Source: Dasypus novemcinctus (Eukaryota > Chordata > Mammalia > Cingulata > Dasypodidae). Taken from it: a stretch of 64,000 nt of DNA. This document shows, in pieces, positions 45,829-56,690 of the stretch; position 1 is the stretch's first letter, and the number at the start of each line of letters is the position of its first letter. The notes below the pieces were generated by a model, which had not been told where the DNA came from, searched no databases, and worked only from the letters and a program-made list of their open reading frames with translations. The stretch lies in NCBI RefSeq assembly GCF_030445035.2, contig NC_080682.1, positions 29,990,770 to 30,054,769 on the forward strand. The letters are read 5' to 3'. A program made the translations under genes and the position numbers.

Positions 45829-47272
45829 ATAGGCAGGGGAAATTTCTCTACCTTAACTGAATTCCTTTTCTTGGTAGTAACTACTAACCCTATTTGTCAT
45901 ATTCTGGTTGCTTATTCCATTAATGTTCTGGAAACTCTGAAATGCTCTGTAGCAGTTTGATAATATTAATGAATTCCAAAAATAAATATTGGACTATGTT
46001 TGTAAGTTGATCTTTTCCTCTGGGATTCATAGTTTTATTGGATTCATAGGTTTACTTGATTAAGTAATTATGTAAACATCTTGTGCCAGTAGGGCATTGA
46101 GTCCTCACCCTTTGGTGTGTGGGGTCTCACAACTAAAAGTCATGGCAAAAGATAGAGTTGAGGGTACTTAATGTGAAGTTTTGATGTTAGAGTTTGATGC
46201 TGAAGTCTTAAACTGGAGCCCCGGGGAAAGAGACAGAGCTGTTTGACAATCTATAGCTGAGCTTGTGGAGTGAGGCAAAGTGTAGAGAACCTTATTGTCT
46301 ATAGCTGACCTTATGGAGAAAACAGATGAACTGAGCCCAGAGGAACCCGGGAAGCCTGAACCCTCGCAGACTTCAGCAGCCATCACGGTCCAACACATGA
46401 AAATAGACTTTGGTGAGGGAAGTAACTTATGATTTATGGTCTGGATACCCTTTATAAAAACCAACCAATTTCTGGTATTTTACATCAGCACCCCTTTGGC
46501 TGACTAATACATGCTCATTCTAATTAGACTGTATTCCCAGCTTCACCCACCATTGTACTTTTTCCTCAGACACCTTTCCTTCTGTGACCTCCACTATTCC
46601 ACAACAATTGGGTCCGAGGTGCTTGTGGACCTTTTTACCAAGAACAAATCAGTTCCTTATTTGTTTGTGTTCTTAATTCTTCATCTTCTGTATCTTTGCA
46701 GATTCTGAGTGTCTCCTACTGGCAGTGCTTGCTTTTGATAGGTACAAAATGTCCAGCAGGCTCTGCTCCATGCTCATGGCTGGGTTTTACCTGGTGTGAA
46801 TGACGCATGATCTGACACATATGATATTAGCATTCCATTTATGTTTCTGTGGTTCAAATAAGAGTAATCATTTCATCTTTGCCTTACTTCATTTTTACCT
46901 CCTTTCTTGTTCTGATAAAGAAATCAATGATTTGGTATTATTCATCCTTTTTATCTTCATTGAACTGACTACCATATCAGAAGTTCTAGTGCCTTATTGT
47001 TACATTATCTTCTCAATTGTAAAGATCCACTTGGCTTAGGGTAATTTCCAAGCTTTCACCACCTGCATGTCCCATTTCACTATTGTGGCAATTTTGCAGA
47101 GAACTATGATCTTCATGAATTTTTGGCCCAGTCTTCCTACTCACCGGATGATGACAAAAAGATCCCCTTGTTTTACATATTTGTGATTACAATGTCAAAC
47201 CCCTAATTTGTAGCCTATGGATCAAGAATGGAAAGAGTGCCTGGAAAGAATTAAAAATAAAGATTGTTTTAA
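45829..47272 (+). pseudogene. OR5W2-like: Olfactory receptor pseudogene, OR5W2-like, split by a solo LTR
   Basis: Paralogue of the pseudogene at 1421-2746. The start codon is lost: ATGGACAGGG of the first copy corresponds to ATAGGCAGGGG at 45829. TM1 is cut by a solo LTR (45948-46511). Landmarks after it are [15 protein letters not shown] near TM2, [17 protein letters not shown] in TM3 (with codons around 46715 frameshifted), [16 protein letters not shown] then TGA in TM4, and IELTTISEVLVPYCYIIFSI in TM5. About 11 codons between the DRYK and MSSR motifs are deleted (near 46750). The sixth and seventh segments survive as frameshifted relics (FVITMSNP region). It is non-functional. A start at 45772 opens a longer frame, but it lies upstream of the family start and ends at the LTR. 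Confidence 0.92.
45948..46511 (+). mobile_element. Solo ERVL/MaLR-like LTR inside OR pseudogene 2
   Basis: The LTR is 564 bp from TGTAGCAGTTTGATAAT to ACTAATACA, same family as proviruses A and B. TGCTC occurs immediately before (45943-45947) and after (46512-46516), an exact 5 bp target duplication. Removing the LTR and one TGCTC rejoins OR codons, since the neighbouring paralogue reads GGAATGATCATTTTAATTAG at the same point. A solo LTR arises by recombination between the two LTRs of a provirus. Confidence 0.93.
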
Positions 47273-48270
47273 ATATATATATATATTTACACACATATGT
47301 ATATATATATATATACATGTACACACACAGACACATATGCATAGTTTTATTTCTCAAATCATAAAATATTATACAGTTGTCTCAAATTCTTTAATACAAA
47401 TATTTCTACTAATCTCTAATGGTATCCTATTTTATAGCTTCCTTTATATGTCACACATCATTATATGCCTTCTTTCTGTTTAATTAAGGTACACTATTTT
47501 TAGAGAACTTTCCAATCTTCTTATTTTGCCAAATTTTCATTTGTCTAACCTGGTTTTGCATATTACTTGAATTTCCTAATAATTACTTAATGTTTGCTAC
47601 ATGCCTGTTGAACTTTTAGGTGCTCTGTATTTTATGGTAAATCTAAACATTTCTATAATAACAAGTCACATAATCTACTGGAAATGAAAAACCTTAACTA
47701 AATCATACAAATAATTCACACCAAAATACAAAACACAAAATTAAAATGTCAGAATTCAAAGCAGTATGTCTAAATCCAGTGTGCAGGGAAGAAACGTTTA
47801 TTTGGAATGAAGACTTATTTTCAGATATAAATAATGAGTAAAGACAAATTGCAGAGAGGAAAGAGTTCTAGTTAGAGAATTTGCTAATTAGGTATCCTAA
47901 GGTTGTTTGGACTATCCTTTTTTAGAGGAAATGAAATTCAATAGGACTTGGTTATAAATAGCAAAGCTGAGTCCTTGTAAAATAGTACTTTTGCTATAAT
48001 TCCTAAATTTGTCACTTCCTTCAGGAAGCTTTTCTTCTATTTTTCCTCCCTCTCAGCCCTAATTAAATGCTCCCTCTTTCTGGTTCATAAAGGTCCATCC
48101 TCAAAGAATCATTGCATCTATTAGTGCTTGTTGAAGCATCACCTATGTTGATTTTGTGAGCATTCTGTGTTCAATGGCAACTTCATTCCTGTTATCTTAA
48201 GTACTTGCATAACACTTGTGTTACAGTATGTGAAAACAAACAAATAAATAATAAAACAAACACTCCCAAT
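47273..48270. other. Downstream flank of OR pseudogene 2 (duplicated block)
   Basis: Starts with a TA-rich microsatellite (47272-47325). The rest aligns with 2.8-3.9 kb downstream of OR pseudogene 1, for example GCAGTATGTCTAAATCCAGT against GCAAAATGTCTAACTTGGTA. No gene is seen. Confidence 0.6.
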
Positions 48271-48274
48271 ACGT

Positions 48275-48367
48275 TTTTTTTTTTTTTTTTTTTTGAGTTA
48301 CTGGGGTCAGGAATTGAACCCAGGACTTTGTGTATGGGAAGCCAGCACTCAACCACTGAGCCAAAAA
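48275..48367 (-). mobile_element. Short tRNA-type SINE with T-tract (A tail on minus strand)
   Basis: On the minus strand GGCTCAGTGGTTGAGTGCTG begins the tRNA-like part, GGGTTCAATTCC is the B-box region, and a 20-base A tail (T tract on +) ends it. Confidence 0.75.
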
Positions 48368-48407
48368 ACCCTGAGATGTTTCTTTTGTTTGTTTGTTTAT
48401 TTGTTGT

Positions 48408-48500
48408 TGTACTTGTCTTTTATGAGGCACCAGGAACTTAACCTGGGAAATCTCAAATGTGTAGTAGGTGTTCAACCTCTTGAGTCACATATGCTCCCCC
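48408..48500 (-). mobile_element. Short tRNA-type SINE, adjacent copy
   Basis: On the minus strand GGGGGAGCATATGTGACTCA begins the head, with a degenerate B box around GGTTAAGTTCC. It lies next to the SINE at 48275-48367 in the same orientation. Confidence 0.65.
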
Positions 48501-48529
48501 AAATACATTTTATTTATTTATTTTTAATG

Positions 48530-49290
48530 TATACATTTTTATTTTTTAAAGATACTTAGATAACATAAATATTTCATTAAAAATATGGGGGACTTCCCAT
48601 ATGGCCTGCTCCCTACCCCTCCCACATTTTCCCATATTAACAGCATTCTTCATTAGTGTGGTACATTTGTTACAATTGGTGAACATATTTTGGAGCATTG
48701 CCACTAAGTGTGGATTATAGTTTTTACTCTCTCCCATAAATTTTTGTAAGTTACGACAAGATATATAATGGCTTGTATCTATCATTGAAATGTTATTCAG
48801 GAGAAATTCCAAGTCTGAGAAAGTCCCCAAATTGCACGTATTTTTCCCTCTCTCTACCCTCAGAACCTCCAGTGGCCCAGTGGCCACTGCCTCTGCAATG
48901 ATGATAAAAGTTCTTCAATTGCTAGAATCAGAGTAAGTCTATAGTAAAATAGCATTCAATCTACTCTAGTCCATTGTTCATTCCCCAATCCTGAAGATTC
49001 TGTTATGGTGATGCCCATACTGCCTCTAATTGAGAGGGGGCTTAGATGCCATGGGACAGATGGATTGGACTTTCTTCCTTGCAGTTGCAGATTTCTCTGT
49101 TCCTTGAGATTGTCTTTGTCCACCATCATCTCCTTGTTAGTTGTCCTGGGTGAGTCCAAAGAACTGGGAAGAAAATGTTGCAACTCTGCTGAGATTCAGT
49201 GCCCAGCTGGCACATGGATGGCCCAAAGATTTACATTTCTTGAACATAGACCTATCAACTCTAGGGCTAACTATAGGTTCAAATAATAGG
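48530..49290 (-). mobile_element. Multi-copy retroposon, copy 2 (minus)
   Basis: Reverse complement of the family at 17640-18505. The 3' end with its A-rich tail is at the left (T-rich 48505-48550), and the region homologous to 17790-17830 is at the right (49250-49280). Open frames on both strands are repeat translations. Confidence 0.8.
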
Positions 49291-49559
49291 GGCAAAAGAA
49301 TCATGTACCCCAATATATTTTAAAATACTTATTAGATGTCAGGGAAAACAAAACTAATTGAATAGTATAAGCCTTAATATATTTTTTATAGCTTGTGAGA
49401 AAGTAAATAAAAGTACATAATTTGGATGTGGAAACTAAATTAGTGGATGCATAAAATACTCATTTGGGTTATTTCCTGGAATTTACTTACTTCATCTGTC
49501 TCTGTTCAAGTTTTCTGATATTGAAACACTGGCAGCTGTTTATTAAGAAGACAAAGTCA

Positions 49560-50160
49560 ACCACCACACCAAGAATGCCTACAACTGCAAGTAGGAGAAT
49601 TGCATCCATCATCCATGTGTAATCTAAGCCCCCTCTCAATATAGAGGTGGAGTAGGCATAACCAGCCCAGGGTCCACAGGATGGAGGAATAGAGTATGGA
49701 TTAGAGTGGACTTACTGATATTCTACTATGGAACTATTGTGATTAGTAATGGAAGAAATTGTAGCATTGATGTGGAGAAGGTGGCCATGGTAGCTATTTA
49801 GGGTAGGGAGAGGGAAGAAAAGATATGATGTGGGGGCATTATCAGGACTTGGAGTTGTCCTGGAGGGTACTGCAGGGACAGATGCTAGACAATGTATGTC
49901 CTGTCATGGCCCACTGTGTGGAATGGGGGAGAGTTTAAACTCCAATATAAACCATTATCCATGTGGTCAGCAGTGCTCCAAAATGTACTCACCAAATGCA
50001 ATGAATATCCCATGATGATGAAAGAGATTGTTGATTTGGGAGGAGTGGGGTTAGGGGAGTGGGGGGTATGTAGGGACCTCATATTTTTTGAATGTAACAT
50101 TAAAAAAATAAAGCGAGAGAAAATAAATAAATAAATAATAAATAAATAAATAAAAAGAAG
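49560..50160 (+). mobile_element. Multi-copy retroposon, copy 3 (+), with AAAT tail
   Basis: 5'-truncated copy of the 17640-18505 family. The 3' end has a G-rich stretch (GGAGTGGGGTTAGGGGAGTG, 50042-50061) and an A-rich tail that has expanded into AAAT repeats (50124-50155). Confidence 0.8.
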
Positions 50161-50519
50161 ACATGGATATGGACATATATTTGAAAAACCTGCCAAGATT
50201 CAAGGACACTCTTAATTATTTATTATAATTGTGCATGCTAAAAGTCAAGTGTCTTAGGTTATTTAGCCATTCTTTTAAAATGTCTTATGTGAAAACATTG
50301 GAAATAAAGCCCAAGAATCAGCTACACTTTTCCAAATGGCATGTCTTAGTGGATCTCTGTAATATATTCAGGGGAAGTGTGATGGTGGAAAAACGCTCAT
50401 TTGGGGGAAAAAAAAGGTGTTAATGAGAACTTTAATTTTCTCAATTAACCCACAGTCTTTTGGAAATCTTACTTTTGAGCAGCAGCATGGTAGAAAACAT
50501 TGTTTAAATATATTGAAGT
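50161..50519. other. Intergenic sequence
   Basis: About 360 bp without a recognisable gene or repeat. Confidence 0.5.
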
Positions 50520-52215
50520 TCAAAGTAGGAGGTCAGCCAAACTGAGGAGGCCGGTGATTATCCTGTGACTGGAATTTGAAGCTCCACTTCCCAAAAGCAG
50601 GGGAAGAAGAGATGGTTGGCCATCAATTTCGTTTACTGATGAATGGACTCGGCTGGCTAAGGTATAACTCTGGGAAAAGCTGGGGTCTGGATCTGTCCAC
50701 ATCAGAAAGAGGCCAGTGGCTACTATTTTGACCCCATGCCCAGCATGAGGGGAAGCCAGGCTAAACCAAAATCACAGTAGTGAAACCAGTTTCTTTCAAC
50801 CAGATTGGCTTGCAGCCATAGGCTAGGGAGGCAGGCTGGCAGGCTTTACACCACCCTAACCAGGTAACTTCAGGTACCTTTGACTGGCACAGAATGAATA
50901 ATGAGAAGTCTAATGGGGCAACTGCAGTCATTTGGGACCCACACTACATAGATTACTGCCCATACCTGCAGCTCCATCCCCATCCCAGGGAGGGGAGAAA
51001 GGGACATGAAACTTCACCAGTCTCTCTGGGCAACTACAGGATAGGCCTGTACAACTTGGATTATTCCAAAAAGCTGTGACTCTGTCCCTAACCCTGGCAA
51101 AGGAGAAAGTTGGGAGAAGATTCATTGGTCCCTGGAGCAATGAGGGCAGCTTGAACCTCCACAGCATATAATGCCAACTATATCCCTGACTCCTACTGCA
51201 AAACCAGCAAGGAAGAAAGGGCAGGAAGGCCTAAGCTAAAGAGAAAAACTGCACCCAAGGTAAATGCTCTAGTAAGTCAGATGCCAAGACACCAACAAAA
51301 AATTACAATCCACACCAAGAAAAGGAAGATATGGCCCAGTTAAAGGAATAAGATAAGCCTCCAGATGACATAAAGGAGTTAAGACAAATAATCATAAATG
51401 TTCAAACAAATCTCCTTAACAAATTCAGTGAGATGGCTAAAGAAATTAAGATAATAAGAAGACACTGGATGAGCACAAAGATGAATTTGAAAGCATGCAT
51501 AGAAAAATAGCAGATCTTATAGGAATGAAAGGTGCAATAAATGAAATTAAGCAAACATTGGAACCATATAATAGCAGAATTGAGGAGGAAGAAGAAAGGA
51601 TTGATAAGCTTGAAGAAATGACCTCTGAAAGTGAACATATAAAAGAACAGATGAAAAAAGAATGTAAAAAAATTGAACAGGGTCTAAGGGAACTAAATGA
51701 CAGCAAAAGACATGCAAACATATGTGTCATGGGTGTCCCAGAAGGAGAAGAGAAGGAAAAAGGGGCAGAAGGAATATTTGAAGAAATAATGGTAGAAAAT
51801 TTACCAATCCTATTGAAGGACATAGATATCCATACCCAAGAAGCATAACTTATTCCTATTTGAAAAAATCTGAATAGACCAACTCCAAGACACATCTAAT
51901 CAGAATGTCAAATGCCAAAGACAAAGAGAGAATTCTAAGAACAGCAAGAGAAAAGCAATGCATAATATAGAAGGGATACCCAATAAGATTAGGTCCTGAT
52001 TTCTCATCAGAAACCATGGAGGCAATAAGACAGTGCTCTGATATATTTAACATACTACAAGAGAAAAACTTCCAACCAAGAATCTTATATCCAGCAAGAC
52101 TTTCTTTCAAAATGAGGGTGAGATTAGAATATTCACAGATGTAAAGAAACTGAGAATTTCTAAGCAAGGGACCAGATTTTCAGGAAATACTAATGGTATT
52201 ACTAAAGGTGTTAGA
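50520..52215 (+). mobile_element. L1 5' region and broken ORF1
   Basis: The 5' part (50520-51370) reads as an L1 5' UTR. ORF1 relics follow. An open frame at 51495-51848 encodes a coiled-coil segment, then HANICVMGVPEGEEKEKGAE, which is the start of the L1 ORF1p RNA-recognition motif. The C-terminal domain lies in another frame at about 51890-52160 (the ETMEA and ILYPARLSF regions). ORF1p is the RNA-binding chaperone of LINE-1. The copy is disrupted by frameshifts and stops. Confidence 0.85.
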
Positions 52216-53672
52216 GCCCGAAAAGAAAAGACAGGAGACAGGGCCTGGAAGAGAGTATAGAAAATAAGATTATATCAATAAAAGTAACCAAGAGTGTCAA
52301 AAAAGAGGGAAAAATAAAATATGACAGATCAAACTTAAAGAGGAATAAACTTAACCAATGATATAAACACTTGTATGCAGAAAATTGCAACTCAGTGTTA
52401 AAAGAAATAAAAAAAGGCCTAAAGAACTGGAATAACATTCTATGCTTATAGATTGGAAGACTAAATTTCATTAAGACATCAATTTACTCAAATTGACATA
52501 TAGATTCAATGCAAACCCAATAAAAATTCAACCAGCATTAAAAAAATGAAAATATGATTATCATGTTTATTTGAAAGGTTAAGGGGTCCTGAATAGCCAG
52601 AAACATCATAAAAAGGAAAAGCAAACCTTCATCTCTAGACTTTAAATCATATTACCTAGCTACAGTGGTAAAAACATCATGGTACTGGAATAGACAGAAA
52701 CATAGACCAATGAAACCAAATTGATTGTTCAGAAACAGTCCCTCACATGTAAGGTCAAATGATTTGTGACTAGACTGTCAAACCCACACAGCTCAGGCAG
52801 AACAGTCCATTCAACAAATGGTGCTGAAATCACGGGATATCCATAGCTGAAAGAAGGAAAGAGGATCCTATCTCACACCTTATCCAAAAATTGGCTCATA
52901 TGGATTAAAAAGCTAAAGATAAAAGGAAGAACCATAAATCTTCTAGAAGAAATTTTAGCAAAATATCTTCAAGACCTGGTGATACGTGGTGGATTCTTAA
53001 AGAAGATAAGAGGAGGACTGAAATGGACTATTGATGTTTAATGAATGTAGGCATTTTAATAAGCTTTACTGTAAAAATATGGAAATGTATAGAGTGGATG
53101 TTAGCACATAGTGAGTAACAGCTATTTTTTAAATGGGGGCACGGCTGAAAATGATAGTCTAGGTAAATAAATGCCATTTGACAGAATGCTAGAGAATAAT
53201 CTAGGAGCCGAATAGCACAGTAAACCAAGAGGTGAATGAGAATTGTGGAGATGGTACAGATGCAAGAGTGTCCTTTGTGAGCTAGAGCAAATGTACATCA
53301 CTACTGCAGGGTGTTGGGAATGTCAAGAAGCATGGGAAAAATACAACTGGAGTGACCTATGGACTGTGGTTAGCAGTAATAATATAACAGTCTTGTATCT
53401 ATGCCAAAGATGTACTGTGTTGATAATGGGGCAGTATGGAAAATGTGAGCCAAGTGTGCACTATGGACATGGTAATAATCAGATGTTATTACCTAATCTG
53501 TAACAAATGTTCCAACACAGTACTGTGTGTTGATGGGGGGGGGGGGGGTTTGCTTGTGCATGATAAGTCTATAGCTTCTGTCATAAAAAATATATTTAAA
53601 AATAATAATAAGGTGGGTTGGGGGAAAACATGCCAAATGTAAGATAAGGACTATAATTAGTAGTAAGATTTT
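52216..53672 (+). mobile_element. L1 3' part: ORF2 tail and 3' UTR
   Basis: ORF2 is almost entirely deleted: ORF1 is followed after a short spacer by sequence from the last part of ORF2 (52380-52990, including ATTCAACAAATGGTGCTG). The 3' UTR starts near 52990 and has a G run at 53535-53549. At 53659-53672 it is interrupted by a retroposon and resumes at 54308. Confidence 0.82.
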
Positions 53673-54307
53673 CATTTGTTTATTTTTAATTGTATTTTTT
53701 GAAGATACGTAAGTCACAAAAAATGTTACATTAAAAAATATAAGAGGTTCCCATATACCCCACACACCACACCACCCCCACTCCTCCCACATCAACAACC
53801 TCTTTCATCATTGTAACACATTCATTACATTTGGTGAATACATTTTGGAGCACTGCTGCACCACATGGATAATAGTTTGCATTGTAGTTTACACTCTCCC
53901 CCAGTCCATTCAGTGGATTATGGCAGAATATATTATGTTCAGCCTATGTTCCTGCAATATCATTTAGGACAACTCCAAGTTCTGAAAACGCCCCCGCATC
54001 ACATCTCTTCTTCCCTCTCCCTGCCCTCAGCAACTACTGTGGCCACTTTCTCCATATCAGTGCTACAATTTCTTCCATTACTAGTCACAAGAGTAGATAC
54101 AACCCCAGTTACCCGTGCTCCTGAGGACTCCAGAGACACACAGGTTCTACGGTCATGACAGTTGGCTCTGGAGTTCAGCACCTTGTCATTGGGCCCTACT
54201 TTGGAATTTGTGTTCCTGTGTGTGATGGAGTTGGACTCAGATGTGTCCTTTCTACACATGCCTCTTCTGTCACTTTTACCTAACCTATGGTTGGCGCTAG
54301 GGTGGGG
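53673..54307 (-). mobile_element. Multi-copy retroposon, copy 4, with inverted 5' segment
   Basis: The left part (53673-54090) is the 3' portion of the 17640-18505 family in minus orientation, with its A tail at the left. The right part (54091-54307) is the family's 5' portion in + orientation (CCCTACTTTGGAATTTGTG). The middle, equivalent to about 17830-18110, is missing. 13 bp repeats flank the whole: GTAGTAAGATTTT (53660-53672) and GTAGTAAAATTTT (54308-54320). Confidence 0.8.
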
Positions 54308-54725
54308 GTAGTAAAATTTTGACAGTATTCTTTCATAATTTGTAACATATCTCATGACAATGCAAGGTATGTTGATGTATGGGAACCCTGTTTAATGTTA
54401 TGCATGTTTGTTTTGTAAGTTCACAACTTTTACTATGCCCTTATTTTTTATGTATGTTCATAGATGAATGATATAAAGACAATAATAATAATAGGGTGGG
54501 TTGCAGGAAAATACTTTGGTTAGTAGTAATCTTTTGACAATGCTCTTTAATTATTATTTTAAAAAGTTTTAACAACTATGCAAGGTATTGGTGGTAAGGT
54601 GAGTTATGAGAGTCCTGTATGATGTTATACATGTTTGTTTTTTAAGTTCGCAAGTATTACTATACACTTACTGTCTATGTATGTTTATGTATGAGTGATA
54701 CACTTCAATAATTTTTTAAAAAAAT
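54308..54725 (+). mobile_element. L1 3' UTR end, tandemly repeated
   Basis: The host L1 resumes here. A module containing a GGGTGGGTTG-like start, AGTAGTAA, TATGCAAGGT or AATGCAAGGT and TGATATAAAG or TGATACACTT occurs twice in succession: one copy is split by the retroposon (from about 53600) and ends near 54480; the second runs from about 54480 to 54715. Confidence 0.7.
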
Positions 54726-54991
54726 CAATGACTGTAGTTGGTTAAAATTATGTCTATGTTCCTCTATCATGACTCATTCCTTAAGACTTGGCACTGTAAT
54801 ACCAAAATATTAGAATGTCGTACTTACGGTAGATTTGATTATATGTGTAAAAAAGCAAAAGGCAGGTACATACTTATTAGACTGTTTAATTACCCTTGTA
54901 ATAATAGAACAATAATAATAATGATCCAGTAACTGGGCAGCCTTATGCTAAAGCCAGAAGCAGCAGCTTTTTTTCTGTTCTAGAAACCCTC
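54726..54991. other. Intergenic sequence
   Basis: Short AT-rich interval with no gene. A 64-codon open frame at 54738-54932 has no recognisable domain. Confidence 0.5.
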
Positions 54992-55596
54992 TGTATTAGT
55001 GAGCCAACGGGGTGCTGATGTAAAATACCAGAAATATGTTGTCTTTTATAAAGGGTATTTATTTGGGCTAGAAGTTTACAGTTATCAAGCCATTAAAAGC
55101 TAGCTACTTCCCTCACTGCTCTATATTGTCACATGTTGGAGCAAGATGGCTGCCAATGTCTACAAAGTTTCAGGCTTCCTGGGATCCTCTATTCCCTGGG
55201 CTCATTTCTCTCTGGGCTCAGCTGCTCTGCACTCTCCACAAGGCCAGCTGTAGGTGAATGGTTTGTCTCTATTGCCGGGGTTTCTGCTGTGTATAATGGA
55301 GGTTTCTTTCCTTCCTCATTTATCTGCTTCTCTGGGTTTACTTCCCAGGGCTCCAATATCAAAACTCTAACCTCTCTTCTTGTGGTGCAGTTTCTCTATG
55401 AGTCCCTGCCAACCAAGGGGGTGGAAACTTAACTTCCTGCTGACATGACCCAATCAAAACCTTAATCATTATTTAATCAAGTAAAAGTGAAACCTCTGAA
55501 TCCAATATAATCTAGTATGTCCAGAGGAAAAGTCCAATTTAAAAACATAATCCAATATCTATTTTTGGAATTCATAAATAATATCAACTTGCTACA
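54992..55596 (-). mobile_element. Solo ERVL/MaLR-like LTR, minus strand
   Basis: Reverse complement of the TGTAGCAGTTTG family: it starts TGTATTAGTGAGCC and ends CAACTTGCTACA on the + strand. CCCTC before and CCTTC after match at 4 of 5 bases, as a decayed target duplication. The open frame at 55133-55432 lies inside it and is not a gene. Confidence 0.87.
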
Positions 55597-56690
55597 CCTT
55601 CCTTTAGAAGCATATTATGATATAGGTACCCAATGCCACTTTAAATCACCTTGGTTTTTAAGTCATTCTTCCTTATTGGATGACATGTCTCTTTGTGAAA
55701 CAGCAGCTCAAACTAGATTATTTCTAAATTCCCTCCCAGTTGCCACATTCTTTCTTGACATATCGTTGATTTCCCACTATTGGATGGATTTTTTTTTTAA
55801 ATGGGTGATTTCTCAAAAAAGACTGCATTGCATCTCTATGCTGATTTGACTTGAAATTACAATGACGATGGTGTGTTAGATAGAATAAGTTGCAAATTGC
55901 TGAAAGGCAAGTACTTTTAAGCATGCTGCTTTAACTGACCTCTTATTCCACATTTAGATTTTAATAGACACTTAACAGACATGGTTATCCAACATAATGG
56001 TGTTCAGGTAAATAAAAATTAAAACCTTTGTCCTATACCTTAGCTAAATTAGAATGGCTAAAATGAAAATGATAGACAATATCAAGTATTGGTATGGAGG
56101 TGGTACAACTATATGTCTCACACATTGGTAGTAGATGTGAAAATTGGCATCACAATAAGTTGAGGAATTTTCTTGTTTGTCTGTTTTGTGTCTATTATTA
56201 TTATTGAAATAATGAAAATTTGCTAAAAATGATTGAAGTGATGAATGCACAAATATGAGATTATCCCAAATACCATTGATTGTATCCTTGGGATAAATTA
56301 TATGCTTTGTTAATATTTTTCAGTAAAATTGATTTGTTTAAAAAATCTATAAAGACAACTCTACTATAGCTGGACATTTGAATATCTCATGATCCAAAAA
56401 TTCCATTCCTGGTTTTATACTCAAGAGAAGTAATGAATGTCTACTGAAATGTTTGCAAAAATGTTCAAAATGTTCAAAGTAGCATTATTTGCAATAGCAT
56501 AAAACTGAAAACAACTCAAATAACTATCAACACATTAAATCAGGGTTTGAAAAACTTTTTCTTAAAGAGCTATATAGTATATTTTAGGTTTTACAGGTCA
56601 TAAAGTATCCGCCACAACTACTCAAATATGCCTTTTTATTTTTAAAACAGCCATCAGCATACATAAATGAATAGGTTGACTGTGTCCCTA
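55597..56690. other. Intergenic sequence
   Basis: No gene. A MIR-like or shared old module at 55640-55760 resembles 4690-4800 (both with GTCATTCTTCCTT or GCCATTCTTCCTT and TTGCCACATTC or GTGCCACATTG). Otherwise unassigned. Confidence 0.4.
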
